A stretch of DNA of 64,000 bases from CAYUVA01 sp964448115 [NCBI: uncultured bacterium] (lineage in GTDB: Bacteria; CAYUVA01): the NCBI GenBank assembly GCA_964448115.1, contig CAYUVA010000007.1, positions 44,424-108,423 on the forward strand, in the 5' to 3' direction. Below are positions 54,698 through 62,860 of the stretch, in pieces (position 1 is the first letter of the stretch; the number at the start of each line of letters is the position of its first letter). The position numbers were made by a program, and so were the translations under genes. Below the pieces are notes generated by a model. The model saw only the letters and a list, made by a program, of their open reading frames with translations. It searched no databases and was not told the origin of the DNA.

Positions 54698-55570
54698 TTA
54701 GTCCTTACCATCTACCGATTCGAGAAACTTCTTTAACCTCTCAAGGATCAACTCCGGGTACTCGAGGAGGCTGTAGTGGGTGCCACCAGGAACCTTTAGC
54801 AGGCTCGCATTGGGCATCAGCGAGAGCATTGTCTCGGTAACCTCCGGCGGGGTCATCATGTCCTTGGAGCCGGCAATAAGCAGCGTCGGCATAACTAGCG
54901 ATGAAAGGTAATTTTTGGCGGTGTGCTTATCCAGGTGCAAAAACAGCGCAAAGTAGTTCTTGAAATCGACCCCGGCATACTCCTTAACTACCTGTTTAAC
55001 TATATGGTTATCGATGTTTGAGGAAAACATGCCGGTCAGCTTGCCGAAGAAAATCACCGACTCTGGGACCTGCTGGACAGCCCTGAATCCACAGGTAAGA
55101 ACCGGCGATATGTTATACGCAAGCCTGGTCAGTCTGGGAAGCGCGAACCTTGATATGGGGCTGCGAAACGCGGTCTTGAACGGATGACCATAGGTGCCGT
55201 TGAGCAGGATAAGCCCGCGAACCTGCTCCCGATGATGATAGGCATATTCGAGTGCTACCTGCACTCCCATGCTCCAGCCGCCAAGTATGAACCTATCTAT
55301 ATTCTCCACTCTCACAATCTGCTTTAGATCCTTGCAATGATCTTCAACGCCCAGAAGCTCGTAATTGTCAGGCGTATCAGAGTTGAAGGTGCCTCGATAA
55401 TCCCAAGCTATGAAGCGGTATTGGTTCTTAAACCGTTCAAGGATGGGAGTCCATGCAGATAACCTTCCCCCCAAGCCGTTAGCCAGGATGATTGTGCCAG
55501 ATTTATTGTTGCCGGTAATCTGGTAGGCGATCTTGGTGCCATCAAAGCTAGTTATCTCTTTTTCTTCCAT
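54698..55570 (-). CDS. Alpha/beta hydrolase
   Basis: A 290-residue cytoplasmic-type alpha/beta hydrolase. The oxyanion region is NGLGGRLSAW and the nucleophile is S100 in GGWSMGVQ. The acid is probably in the GSKDMMTPPE segment, and the catalytic histidine in GGTHYSLLEYPE. The start is the ATG at 55570, with GGAG about eight bases upstream; a TTG two codons earlier is less likely. The substrate is unknown. It is followed by the DUF2804 gene after 30 bases, a likely two-gene unit. Confidence 0.85.
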   Translation of the reverse strand: MEEKEITSFDGTKIAYQITGNNKSGTIILANGLGGRLSAWTPILERFKNQYRFIAWDYRGTFNSDTPDNYELLGVEDHCKDLKQIVRVENIDRFILGGWSMGVQVALEYAYHHREQVRGLILLNGTYGHPFKTAFRSPISRFALPRLTRLAYNISPVLTCGFRAVQQVPESVIFFGKLTGMFSSNIDNHIVKQVVKEYAGVDFKNYFALFLHLDKHTAKNYLSSLVMPTLLIAGSKDMMTPPEVTETMLSLMPNASLLKVPGGTHYSLLEYPELILERLKKFLESVDGKD

Positions 55571-55662
55571 GATCAACTCTCCGTCATTTCACTTTATCCC
55601 AACGAATATAGATTGTATAACTACCTAATGCAATTCCATATTTGGGTTGAAGGTCTTTTGTA

Positions 55663-55688
55663 AACCACAAAGACACTCAGGCACAAAG
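55663..55688 (+). repeat. Dispersed intergenic CCACAAAGACAC/GGCACAAAG element, copy 3
   Basis: AACCACAAAGACAC followed by GGCACAAAG lies in the 239-base gap between the alpha/beta hydrolase and SPFH genes. It is the same motif as at 2673-2690 and 13795-13810. The rest of this gap holds a CCTCTCCCAGCG fragment like part of the 62.4-kb palindrome cluster, but nothing coding. Confidence 0.45.
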
Positions 55689-55809
55689 AAAGAAGTGATA
55701 CCGTGCTATCGTGATAAAGTGATCAAGGAAAAAAAGCCCCTCGCCTAGGCCCTCTCCCAGCGCTTAGTGTCGTTGTGGTTAAGCGACTCTCAGAGCTCGT
55801 TGCTGGTTC

Positions 55810-56865
55810 CTATTTTGGCTTGCTTTTCCCCTTCATACCCATTAGTCCATAGGTTTCCAGCAGTTTATTCATATCGAGAGTTTTCAAGTCCATGCCAGAT
55901 TGCGATACGGGTAACAAAATAAGCCGTTTGCCTTGCAGTGCTTCTGCTATTCTCAGCTTGACCATGACCTCTCCGCCGGAGCCGGTCAATGCTTCGTTCA
56001 TTGCACGAATACCCTGTGCTTCAGCTATTCCTTCAGCCTCTATTGCTTGTGCTCGCAGTTTTTGCTGCTCAAAGTAGGCATCTGCCTCGATCTTAGCTTT
56101 TTTATACTCTCCGTCAGCCTTGGCGATCATCTCATTTACCTTTCCCTGCGCTTCCTCGACTCGCATTAAATATTCCTCTTCGGCTGCCCTGGTAGCGGAT
56201 CGGTTTTTCTCTACTAATTGATCCGCGATCTTCTTATCCTCTATAGCTTTTTGATAGGCGGGATTAAAGCGATAGTCCTTGGTTGATACGCGTTCAACGA
56301 TGATACCATACCTATTCAAGATTTCGTTTAGCTCATCAAGTGCCTCCTGAGCCTTTTGTGCACGCAGAGCAGCATTGTAAAATTCCTCTGTCTTCAACTC
56401 GCCGAAGATATCCCTGGTGCGGCTCCTGGCAACGGCGCGGGTTATCTTGTCTTTTAACTCACGGTCACTCTTTGCAACATGTTGAAGGATGAATGGTGCC
56501 TTTTGCGGATCAATGCGAAAGCTAATTATCACATCCAAGCCGATGTCGTTGCCGTCTATTGTTTTGAATAGCAGATCGTCCCGCTCCCTGCGATCACCAC
56601 TCTTGACATCCAGGGTCATCTCCATGTTCTGGAGCCTGGTATCGAAGGTGTACCAATCATTAATAAAGGGAAGAAAGAAGAAAGTGGAGCCGGGTTGATA
56701 TACCTTGTCTTCAACTCCCTTTTTATGGAATAGCGCCAGTTTGCGTACCCTGACTCCAACCTCTGTTGGTCCGGTTGTATGGGGAATGCATCCTTGCAGA
56801 ATGCAAAGTGCTAAAAAGACTAACACCAAGTTCGATAACTTATTGATTCCTCTATTACTATTCAT
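55810..56865 (-). CDS. SPFH (band 7/prohibitin-like) lipoprotein
   Basis: A 351-residue SPFH-domain protein. The N-terminus is a lipoprotein signal (LALCILQGC, lipobox cysteine near residue 26), so it should be lipid-anchored on the periplasmic side; the residue after the cysteine is Ile, which does not favour inner-membrane retention. The SPFH domain covers about 35-215 (EVGVRVRK, VYQPGSTFFFLPF, DVIISFRIDP, KDKITRAVARSRTRDIFG). A long Ala/Glu coiled coil follows (about 215-300). It lies 21 bases after the other SPFH gene. The pair resembles HflK/HflC or prohibitin partners, but a lipoprotein member is unusual. Confidence 0.8.
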   Translation of the reverse strand: MNSNRGINKLSNLVLVFLALCILQGCIPHTTGPTEVGVRVRKLALFHKKGVEDKVYQPGSTFFFLPFINDWYTFDTRLQNMEMTLDVKSGDRRERDDLLFKTIDGNDIGLDVIISFRIDPQKAPFILQHVAKSDRELKDKITRAVARSRTRDIFGELKTEEFYNAALRAQKAQEALDELNEILNRYGIIVERVSTKDYRFNPAYQKAIEDKKIADQLVEKNRSATRAAEEEYLMRVEEAQGKVNEMIAKADGEYKKAKIEADAYFEQQKLRAQAIEAEGIAEAQGIRAMNEALTGSGGEVMVKLRIAEALQGKRLILLPVSQSGMDLKTLDMNKLLETYGLMGMKGKSKPK

Positions 56866-56885
56866 TCTTTAATTCCTCCTTGAGG

Positions 56886-57962
56886 TTATTGGGCAGAGAT
56901 TCCAAAAAGCTCAAGATTCCTTTTCAGGTTCAAAGGATTAAGCCCGTGATCACCATCGCTTGGTATTATAATGACATCAAGCCCTTGCAGTACATCTGCC
57001 ATCTTCAAGCCGACCAAGTGTTCGGACCCGGTGCCCTGAAGTGCCTTATTCTTTAGCTCTGTGCGCCTGGCTTCAGCCATCTTGATAAGAAGATCTGCCT
57101 CAGCGCGTTGCTTACGAACATACAGCTCTTTTTCCGCTTCTCTTTTTACTACATAAGCCTTTCCCTCTTCGAGCTTTATTGCCACGGTTGCTTTTCCCTC
57201 TTCGATCGTCTTTTTAAGAATAGCTTCCTCTTTCTTAGCCTTTGCCTCTGCCTGGTTCTTGAAAACGAGCTGGTCTTTCAGCTTCTTCTCCTCGATATTC
57301 TTTTGGATCTCCTCGCTGTAAACAAAGAAACGAATGAGAATATCGTCGATGGTGATGCCCATGGGGTTAAGTTCCTGGTTAAGCAGTTGCTTTGCCAATT
57401 GCGATTTTTCGTAGCGTAGCGGGCTGTTATAGAAGTCCTCCGTGGTCAATACACCGAGCGCTTCCTTCAAGATGGGTTCAGCCTTGGGAATGATGCCGTT
57501 GGTATAGTAAAGTCTCCCCGGACCCAGGGTGGTCATTACCTTATATGGATCAGACAGGTGGTAAAGGATACTCAGATCGACATCCACAAAGAAGCCGTCT
57601 GATGTTTGGATCCTGGCAGCTTTGACCATATCGATGTCATAAGCGTAACGAGATGGAAACTGGGTGAACTCGAGCAGTTGCATATTTACAGGGAATCGAT
57701 ACATTCGCTCCACGCCGAAGGGGATAACTAAGTGAATACCCGGGCTGTAAACCTTCTCCTTTACTCCTCGTTTCACACCGATCTTCACCACTTTGATACC
57801 CGCCTCATAAGGACGCACATAGACAGTGCACAGCTTGATGACGATGATAAGGATGGTAAGGATGGCCAGCAATGCAATACCAAATGCCTTAAGTTTAGCA
57901 CCCATAATTGATGGGAGATTGGTCAACTTAAAGCTGATCTTTGCCTTGGTTCTTTTGTCCAA
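56886..57962 (-). CDS. SPFH (band 7/prohibitin-like) membrane protein
   Basis: A 358-residue SPFH protein anchored by one N-terminal helix (about 25-47). The domain is clear: YEAGIKVVKIGVKRGVKEKVYSPG, VIPFGVERMYRFPVNMQ, DVDLSILYHLSDP and LGVLTTEDFYNSPLR. A Lys/Glu/Ala coiled coil (about 230-320) follows. The start is TTG at 57962, supported by a strong AGGAGG six bases upstream. It overlaps the end of the preceding unknown gene by 35 bases. Such proteins form large rings that organise membranes and regulate proteases. Confidence 0.85.
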   Translation of the reverse strand: MDKRTKAKISFKLTNLPSIMGAKLKAFGIALLAILTILIIVIKLCTVYVRPYEAGIKVVKIGVKRGVKEKVYSPGIHLVIPFGVERMYRFPVNMQLLEFTQFPSRYAYDIDMVKAARIQTSDGFFVDVDLSILYHLSDPYKVMTTLGPGRLYYTNGIIPKAEPILKEALGVLTTEDFYNSPLRYEKSQLAKQLLNQELNPMGITIDDILIRFFVYSEEIQKNIEEKKLKDQLVFKNQAEAKAKKEEAILKKTIEEGKATVAIKLEEGKAYVVKREAEKELYVRKQRAEADLLIKMAEARRTELKNKALQGTGSEHLVGLKMADVLQGLDVIIIPSDGDHGLNPLNLKRNLELFGISAQ

Positions 57963-58701
57963 TGTTCTCCTCCTGGAAAGTGATTTTATATTTGCCGCCG
58001 GTGATCTTTTTCTTGAGCACCAGATAGATACTTGAGATAAACAGCAGTAAGAGCGCCACCGGAACCGCTAGAATCTTATACAAGAACTTAGGCGCCTGGT
58101 GACGAAAATGCCTGAGACCTAGATATACATACCATTTAACGCGACCTACTTTATAGGATAACCACTTCACTGAGATAATGAACAACTCAGTCGATTTACC
58201 GATGATATACTTGATCCCCTGAGATACTCCTGAGACTAGTAGGCCAATTAGCGCTCTTAGGTGTTCAAAGAAAAAAAGGAGCGATTGGTAAAGCGCCTCA
58301 AGTTTAACCTTTACAGGATTTAATAAAATTGAAATTCTATCCTTTAGGTAAAATAAATGGGCTTTCAGCCAGGGAATATAACGATTCTCTTCTTTATCCC
58401 AGCAAAATATCTTTTCAGCACCTATAATGATTGTTATCAAAAGCCACTTGAAGCCAGGGTTCATCATAAGCGCCTCGCAAAAGCGCTCCCGCCTGAGTGC
58501 AATTAGGGTCCCAAGCATACCCCTCAAGCCTGAATCCTTCACATCGGTCAAGGTATGCAAGGTTATATTATCGAGCTTTGCATCAAGGGGGATTTTGGAT
58601 AAAAGATGCTGGTTTACCTCGCCACCACCAGTTGCTTTGGCAAAAGCAATGAAACTGCTGGCGTTTTGAATGTCAGTACAAATTAGTAGCCTTTTCCGCA
58701 T
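57928..58701 (-). CDS. Unknown membrane protein upstream of SPFH pair
   Basis: A 257-residue protein I do not recognise. The N-terminal third (MRKRLLICTDIQNASSFIAF) looks soluble and could be a small alpha/beta fold. The middle has long amphipathic or hydrophobic helices (about 125-195), and one clear membrane helix lies at about 210-232 (AVPVALLLLFISSIYLVL), followed by a charged tail. Its 3' end overlaps the TTG start of the SPFH gene by 35 bases, so translation of the two is probably coupled and a shared complex is plausible. Confidence 0.55.
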   Translation of the reverse strand: MRKRLLICTDIQNASSFIAFAKATGGGEVNQHLLSKIPLDAKLDNITLHTLTDVKDSGLRGMLGTLIALRRERFCEALMMNPGFKWLLITIIIGAEKIFCWDKEENRYIPWLKAHLFYLKDRISILLNPVKVKLEALYQSLLFFFEHLRALIGLLVSGVSQGIKYIIGKSTELFIISVKWLSYKVGRVKWYVYLGLRHFRHQAPKFLYKILAVPVALLLLFISSIYLVLKKKITGGKYKITFQEENIGQKNQGKDQL

Positions 58702-58769
58702 GTTATTTATTCTTACTTAAACTATCAGTTTAAATTATTGCTCCCTCTCCCAAGTAATAGCCAACATAA

Positions 58770-61700
58770 CTAATCGTTACTCCACAGGTATGGCCAGATA
58801 AGGCTGAAACGACCCTGCTTATTGGCTGCCCTCACCTCTAACGGATAATATCCCGAAGGTATGCCCTCCTGCACCGAGACCAAGAATCCATAGATGCCGT
58901 CTCCAGCAGCCAGGTCTCCATGTTGCCCATCATCATAAAGGAATAGGCCAGTCCCTGTGCCCTGAAATAGCAGCTCAACCTTGGATATATTCGAGATCCC
59001 TTCACTGTCGCTTACCAGTGCTAGAAGGGTTATGTTGATAGGTGGCAGGTTCCCGATTGCCCTTGTATCCCAGTAACCACCAAGCATGACCGCCGGTGTC
59101 GCCTTTGGTGTGGGCGTAATGGTCGGCGTGCATGTAGCCGTCGGCGTGTTTGTATAGGGCGGGGTCTCGGTTGGAGTTCGGCTGGGAGTGGATGTTTCTG
59201 TCCAGGTTGGCTCCAATGTGCTGGTCGCAGTAGGCGTCTTGGTTGGAGTAGGCGAGTTTGTCGGGGTCATGGTCGGACTTGAGGTCGGCGTTTGTGTCCA
59301 GGTCGGGGTAGCGGTCGGGGTGCTGCTCGGAGTGGATGTTGGAGATGAGGTGGGAATGGTGGTCTCGGTCGGAGTACCAGTGGGTAAAGGCGTATTGGTC
59401 GGAGACCATGTAGGCGTCTTGGTGGGGGTATCGGTGGGGGTGTCGGTAATCGTTGGGGTAGTGGTGGGCAAGGTTGTCAGGGTCGATGTTGGAGTGGCGG
59501 TCGGCGAGGCGGTGCTCGTAGCCGTGGGCGTGAATGTCATGGTCGGGGTCGTAGTCGGTGTCGGGGTTGGATTGTAGATGAATAAAATATCGCTTTCGGT
59601 TGCTGCCACCAAGCCCCCGGTCAGCTTCACAGCAGCTCCGTGTTGAACAGGTCCGCTAACCGATACACTCAGCAGCTCCTGACCATGCTCATCCAATGCA
59701 TAAAAGTTGTTGCCCTGATCTCCAAAAAAGATATTCCCTTCCATATCGATCACTGGTGCAGCAGTTATGCCACCAGATGCTTGATAGCTCCAAAGAACCT
59801 CACCTTCACGCAATCCATACAGCTTACCGGTATCATCTCCGAAAACTATTGTGTCATCCGAAGCCACTGCCAGCGGGGAAGTGATATTAACCCCGCCTTC
59901 AGGAGTATAGCTCCACTTCAAGGTGCCTTGCTTATTCAGTTTGTATATCTGGGGGGCATCATTAAGCAAGTAGATATTAGAGGAATCATCAAGCAATGGA
60001 GATCTGCTTATGGAACTGCCGGAATCGAAGCTCCACGCCAGGGTACCATCGGAATTGAGAGCATAAAGATAATTATCCATGGCTGCCAGGTAAATCCTGT
60101 AGTCATAACCAACAGCAGGAGCTGAGGTTATGCTTCCTCCAACTCCATAAGTCCAGTTGACCGACCCTTGTGAGGACAGGCTATAAAGCGTGCCAGCCCA
60201 GGTACCAACCAGGATAGTGTCCTCGGTTGAAAATGCCAATCCGCCAGTAACATCGCCATCCAAAGTATAAGACCAAAGCATTGTCTCATTGGAATCATAT
60301 CGATAGAGGATCCCATCCTGTTCGGCAACTGCGATATCACCCTTGCTACCTACTGCTGCAGAAGCGATGATGGTCGATGACAAAATATCTATAACATCCA
60401 CTGTCGCATCATCATTGACACCGAGCAAAGTCCCGTCATCGCATCCGACATAAGCCCGGCTACCATCCCCGCGCAATACAATAGGAGAGGTTATCACTTT
60501 GCCAGTGGAGGTAGAACCGATGAGAAGGCTGTCCATATCAACCGGGATCATGCTCAGGTTGCGACGGCGGTTGCTCCCCCCTTCAGTTGACCAGGATCGG
60601 CGATAGTGGTCGCTCATCGGATTGCCCACCATCACCCTTCCCAGGTTGCGATCATCCTGCTGATCGTAGATCAGAGCCTCAATCTCTGCTGGATCGGTTG
60701 TGCCCCAGTAATTATCAAAGGCATAGGTTGTATAAGTGCTATTCGTGTCGCGCCTCTTTATCGCCTCCTCATGGTTGCCAGAGAGATCGCAATACCTGAC
60801 CACTGCCGGATCGCCAAGGATCGCTTGCTGCTCACTGCCGGTTAAGATGCAGTCATACAGAGCCGATGCGCCGATGCCGAACAGCGTCTCACCGACATTG
60901 TCAATGAACCAACAACCGTAAAAATTGGGTGCTGATTGCGATTGTGCTGCATAGATCGCCCCTCCATGCGCACCGAAGATGACATTGACCTCGTTCTCCC
61001 AAAACAGGCAGTCATAAAAACTAGGGTTGGATAGATAGAGCGCTACCGCTCCCCCGCTTCCCGGCGCGGTATCCATCATGGAACGGTTGCGATAGAACAT
61101 GTTAGAGATGAAATCGCCGTTGCAATTCACCAATGCACAGGCACCGCCGCCCAGATTAGCCTTGTTTTCACTGAAGATATTGCCGCCGACAAGAAGCTTG
61201 CCCTGGTCATTCAACCCCTTGTTGTAATAGATAGCAGCGCCGTATTTATCGCAGGTATTGCCGCTGAAAAAATTGCCTCGAATGGTTAAGGTTCCATAGT
61301 TGAGAATGCTATCATTGTAAATGGCTATGGCTCCCCCTGATAGGTCTGCCTTGTTGCTGATGAACTGGTTTCTCTCCACGACAGCAGCGGAGTTGATCAT
61401 ACACATACCACCTCCATCGCCGTTGTTTACGATATATTCGGCTCGGTTTGTTATAAATAAATTATCTCGAATTATTGGCGCCGAGTTGACCACATAAATG
61501 CCCCCTGCATTTGCATCCTTATTCGACTCGAAGAGATTGCCGCTGATTATCGGCGTGCAAGGGAAGGCTAAGCTATTCATGTGGATATACAGTCCACCCC
61601 CGCAGGTCTTGAAAATGTTGTCCTGAATGTACCCCTTAGTCCCGGGAATATTATAGACCATACCCTGAGCCGGACAGTTCTGGATTATATTGTTCTCAAA

Positions 61701-62240
61701 ATGAACCTCCGGTGTGCCCTGGGCGGAAAAGCCAACACCGCCGACAAGCATGCGATTTATATTACAGTTCGCCATGTAGGGAATTGAGCCTTTTAGCGCC
61801 ATCACTGCTGTTGTCCCCCAGTAAAAATTGCACCAGACAAAGGCGCACCCATCCACATACTTACCGCCAGTGTCATAAGTGGCACCGACCGCGCTGACAT
61901 TGAGGTCAATAGTGTTCCAGTCCCCTGCCCGCGGCGGGCGAAAGGGTCTGCCAGCAGTAAAGGTAATCTGCGCATTTGCATCACCGATAGCCTTGATAAT
62001 GCCGTTTATCTTGAGTGAATATACACCTCGGAAGTTGACCTCGACACCAGGATCGATAGTTAACGTTACCCCAGGCTGAACGGTTACATTGCCCTGGATA
62101 TAGTAAGGGCTGCCGGCTGCATCCCAGGTGGTGTCAGACCAGATCCAGCCTCCAGGTATCTCGGTAACAGGAAAACTCTGCTGGGGAAACCATAGGATGG
62201 CGAGTATAAGGGGTATGATTGCTAAATTGTGCTTTGACAT
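58770..62240 (-). CDS. Secreted TPT-linker protein 3 (beta-helix, PQQ-like propeller, GGY-DTR domain)
   Basis: A 1156-residue exported protein. After a signal peptide (about 1-24) comes a parallel right-handed beta-helix (about 30-560) with recurring units such as [16 protein letters not shown] and [17 protein letters not shown], as in surface polysaccharide-active or adhesin-like proteins. Residues about 575-890 are PQQ-type beta-propeller repeats ([46 protein letters not shown]). A TPT linker of about 155 residues (893-1049) precedes a final domain beginning MLGGYWDTR, which contains [17 protein letters not shown]. It shares this C-terminal domain with the proteins at 12382-13746 and 47604-49394. 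No enzyme residues can be assigned. Confidence 0.75.
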   Translation of the reverse strand: MSKHNLAIIPLILAILWFPQQSFPVTEIPGGWIWSDTTWDAAGSPYYIQGNVTVQPGVTLTIDPGVEVNFRGVYSLKINGIIKAIGDANAQITFTAGRPFRPPRAGDWNTIDLNVSAVGATYDTGGKYVDGCAFVWCNFYWGTTAVMALKGSIPYMANCNINRMLVGGVGFSAQGTPEVHFENNIIQNCPAQGMVYNIPGTKGYIQDNIFKTCGGGLYIHMNSLAFPCTPIISGNLFESNKDANAGGIYVVNSAPIIRDNLFITNRAEYIVNNGDGGGMCMINSAAVVERNQFISNKADLSGGAIAIYNDSILNYGTLTIRGNFFSGNTCDKYGAAIYYNKGLNDQGKLLVGGNIFSENKANLGGGACALVNCNGDFISNMFYRNRSMMDTAPGSGGAVALYLSNPSFYDCLFWENEVNVIFGAHGGAIYAAQSQSAPNFYGCWFIDNVGETLFGIGASALYDCILTGSEQQAILGDPAVVRYCDLSGNHEEAIKRRDTNSTYTTYAFDNYWGTTDPAEIEALIYDQQDDRNLGRVMVGNPMSDHYRRSWSTEGGSNRRRNLSMIPVDMDSLLIGSTSTGKVITSPIVLRGDGSRAYVGCDDGTLLGVNDDATVDVIDILSSTIIASAAVGSKGDIAVAEQDGILYRYDSNETMLWSYTLDGDVTGGLAFSTEDTILVGTWAGTLYSLSSQGSVNWTYGVGGSITSAPAVGYDYRIYLAAMDNYLYALNSDGTLAWSFDSGSSISRSPLLDDSSNIYLLNDAPQIYKLNKQGTLKWSYTPEGGVNITSPLAVASDDTIVFGDDTGKLYGLREGEVLWSYQASGGITAAPVIDMEGNIFFGDQGNNFYALDEHGQELLSVSVSGPVQHGAAVKLTGGLVAATESDILFIYNPTPTPTTTPTMTFTPTATSTASPTATPTSTLTTLPTTTPTITDTPTDTPTKTPTWSPTNTPLPTGTPTETTIPTSSPTSTPSSTPTATPTWTQTPTSSPTMTPTNSPTPTKTPTATSTLEPTWTETSTPSRTPTETPPYTNTPTATCTPTITPTPKATPAVMLGGYWDTRAIGNLPPINITLLALVSDSEGISNISKVELLFQGTGTGLFLYDDGQHGDLAAGDGIYGFLVSVQEGIPSGYYPLEVRAANKQGRFSLIWPYLWSND

Positions 62241-62412
62241 ATCGAACTCCTACATTTTGCGTTGAATACAACTATGAAGTATAGCACAGCATAGAATAAC
62301 GCTCAAAATAACTTCATCCCTTAAGTCGCACCTAGACTTCATAAGAGATCATCTTTGCCCAAAACACCCGAATAAATTAAGGTGTTGATATATGACACAT
62401 CCCGTCTGCTTC

Positions 62413-62445
62413 GGCAGCCACCCCTCTTATTAGAGGGGATTTGCC
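62413..62445. repeat. Extragenic hairpin element, copy B
   Basis: GGCAGCCACCCCTCT, loop TATT, AGAGGGGATTTGCC. The inner stem CCCCTCT/AGAGGGG (62421-62427 and 62432-62438) is perfect. It is nearly the same as the element at 16545-16578. Confidence 0.6.
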
Positions 62446-62521
62446 CTCACCCTAACCCTCTCCCAGAGGGAGAGGGGATCATAGCTCCCTATTCCCGCTG
62501 GGAGAGGGCGGGGGGTGAGGG
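62444..62521. repeat. Nested inverted repeat CCCTCACCC-CCCTCTCCC / GGGAGAGGG-GGGTGAGGG
   Basis: Left arms CCCTCACCC (62444-62452) and CCCTCTCCC (62456-62464) are complementary to GGGTGAGGG (62513-62521) and GGGAGAGGG (62500-62508). A second GGGAGAGGG at 62468-62476 forms a tight nine-base-pair hairpin with a three-base loop. Two alternative foldings are therefore possible. Confidence 0.7.
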
Positions 62522-62690
62522 TCTTTTCCTTCCTACCCCACGCCTCAAGCCTCAAGTCTATTACACACCCCGCCCCACTTCGCGGCTAGGTTTGAATGAC
62601 CGCTCGCTCACGCTCACGGCTCGGTTTTATTCGAGCCATGACCAGCTCTTATCCGAGCCACGAGCTTAAGCGAGTGGTAATCCTTTCCTA

Positions 62691-62703
62691 GCCACGAAGT
62701 GGC
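62691..62703. repeat. Short palindrome GCCAC-GAA-GTGGC
   Basis: A five-base-pair stem with a three-base loop. It is preceded by a related unit, CCAC ... GTGG at 62658-62677, with inner palindrome GCTTAAGC flanked by GA on both sides. Confidence 0.55.
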
Positions 62704-62717
62704 GGATATATCCGTAG

Positions 62718-62737
62718 CCGTGTGCGCAAGCACACGG
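62718..62737. repeat. Perfect hairpin CCGTGTGC-GCAA-GCACACGG
   Basis: Eight perfect base pairs closed by a GCAA (GNRA-type) tetraloop. No T run follows, so it is not a typical intrinsic terminator. Confidence 0.6.
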
Positions 62738-62860
62738 TTAACAATAGCCCATCAATTAGCCAAACCCTGAAAGGACTAATCCAGCCTCAAGCCTCCCCTA
62801 TACCTCTTCAGAGGTCGATATCTTCCTCATCACCTGAATTCAATCAAGTGTTGCCTTTCC

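Larger units (their letters stand above)
62241..62860. other. 620-base intergenic region packed with palindromes
   Basis: There is no credible gene. From about 62400 to 62740 it is a chain of inverted repeats, listed separately, with Ser/Arg-coding-like low-complexity text between them (GCTCGCTCACGCTCACGGCTCGG at 62601-62624 is itself partly repetitive). The first 160 bases and the last 120 show nothing recognisable. Confidence 0.6.

Noticed and set aside
58900-59600. Tandem DNA repeat or recombination hotspot in the TPT linker
   Set aside because: The repeat is at protein level (Thr/Pro with varied codons); no long exact DNA repeat unit was seen.
62382-62669. Plus-strand frame of 95 codons in the palindrome region
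   Set aside because: It is a translation of inverted repeats with low-complexity Pro/Arg/Ser content, with no ribosome binding site and no family features.
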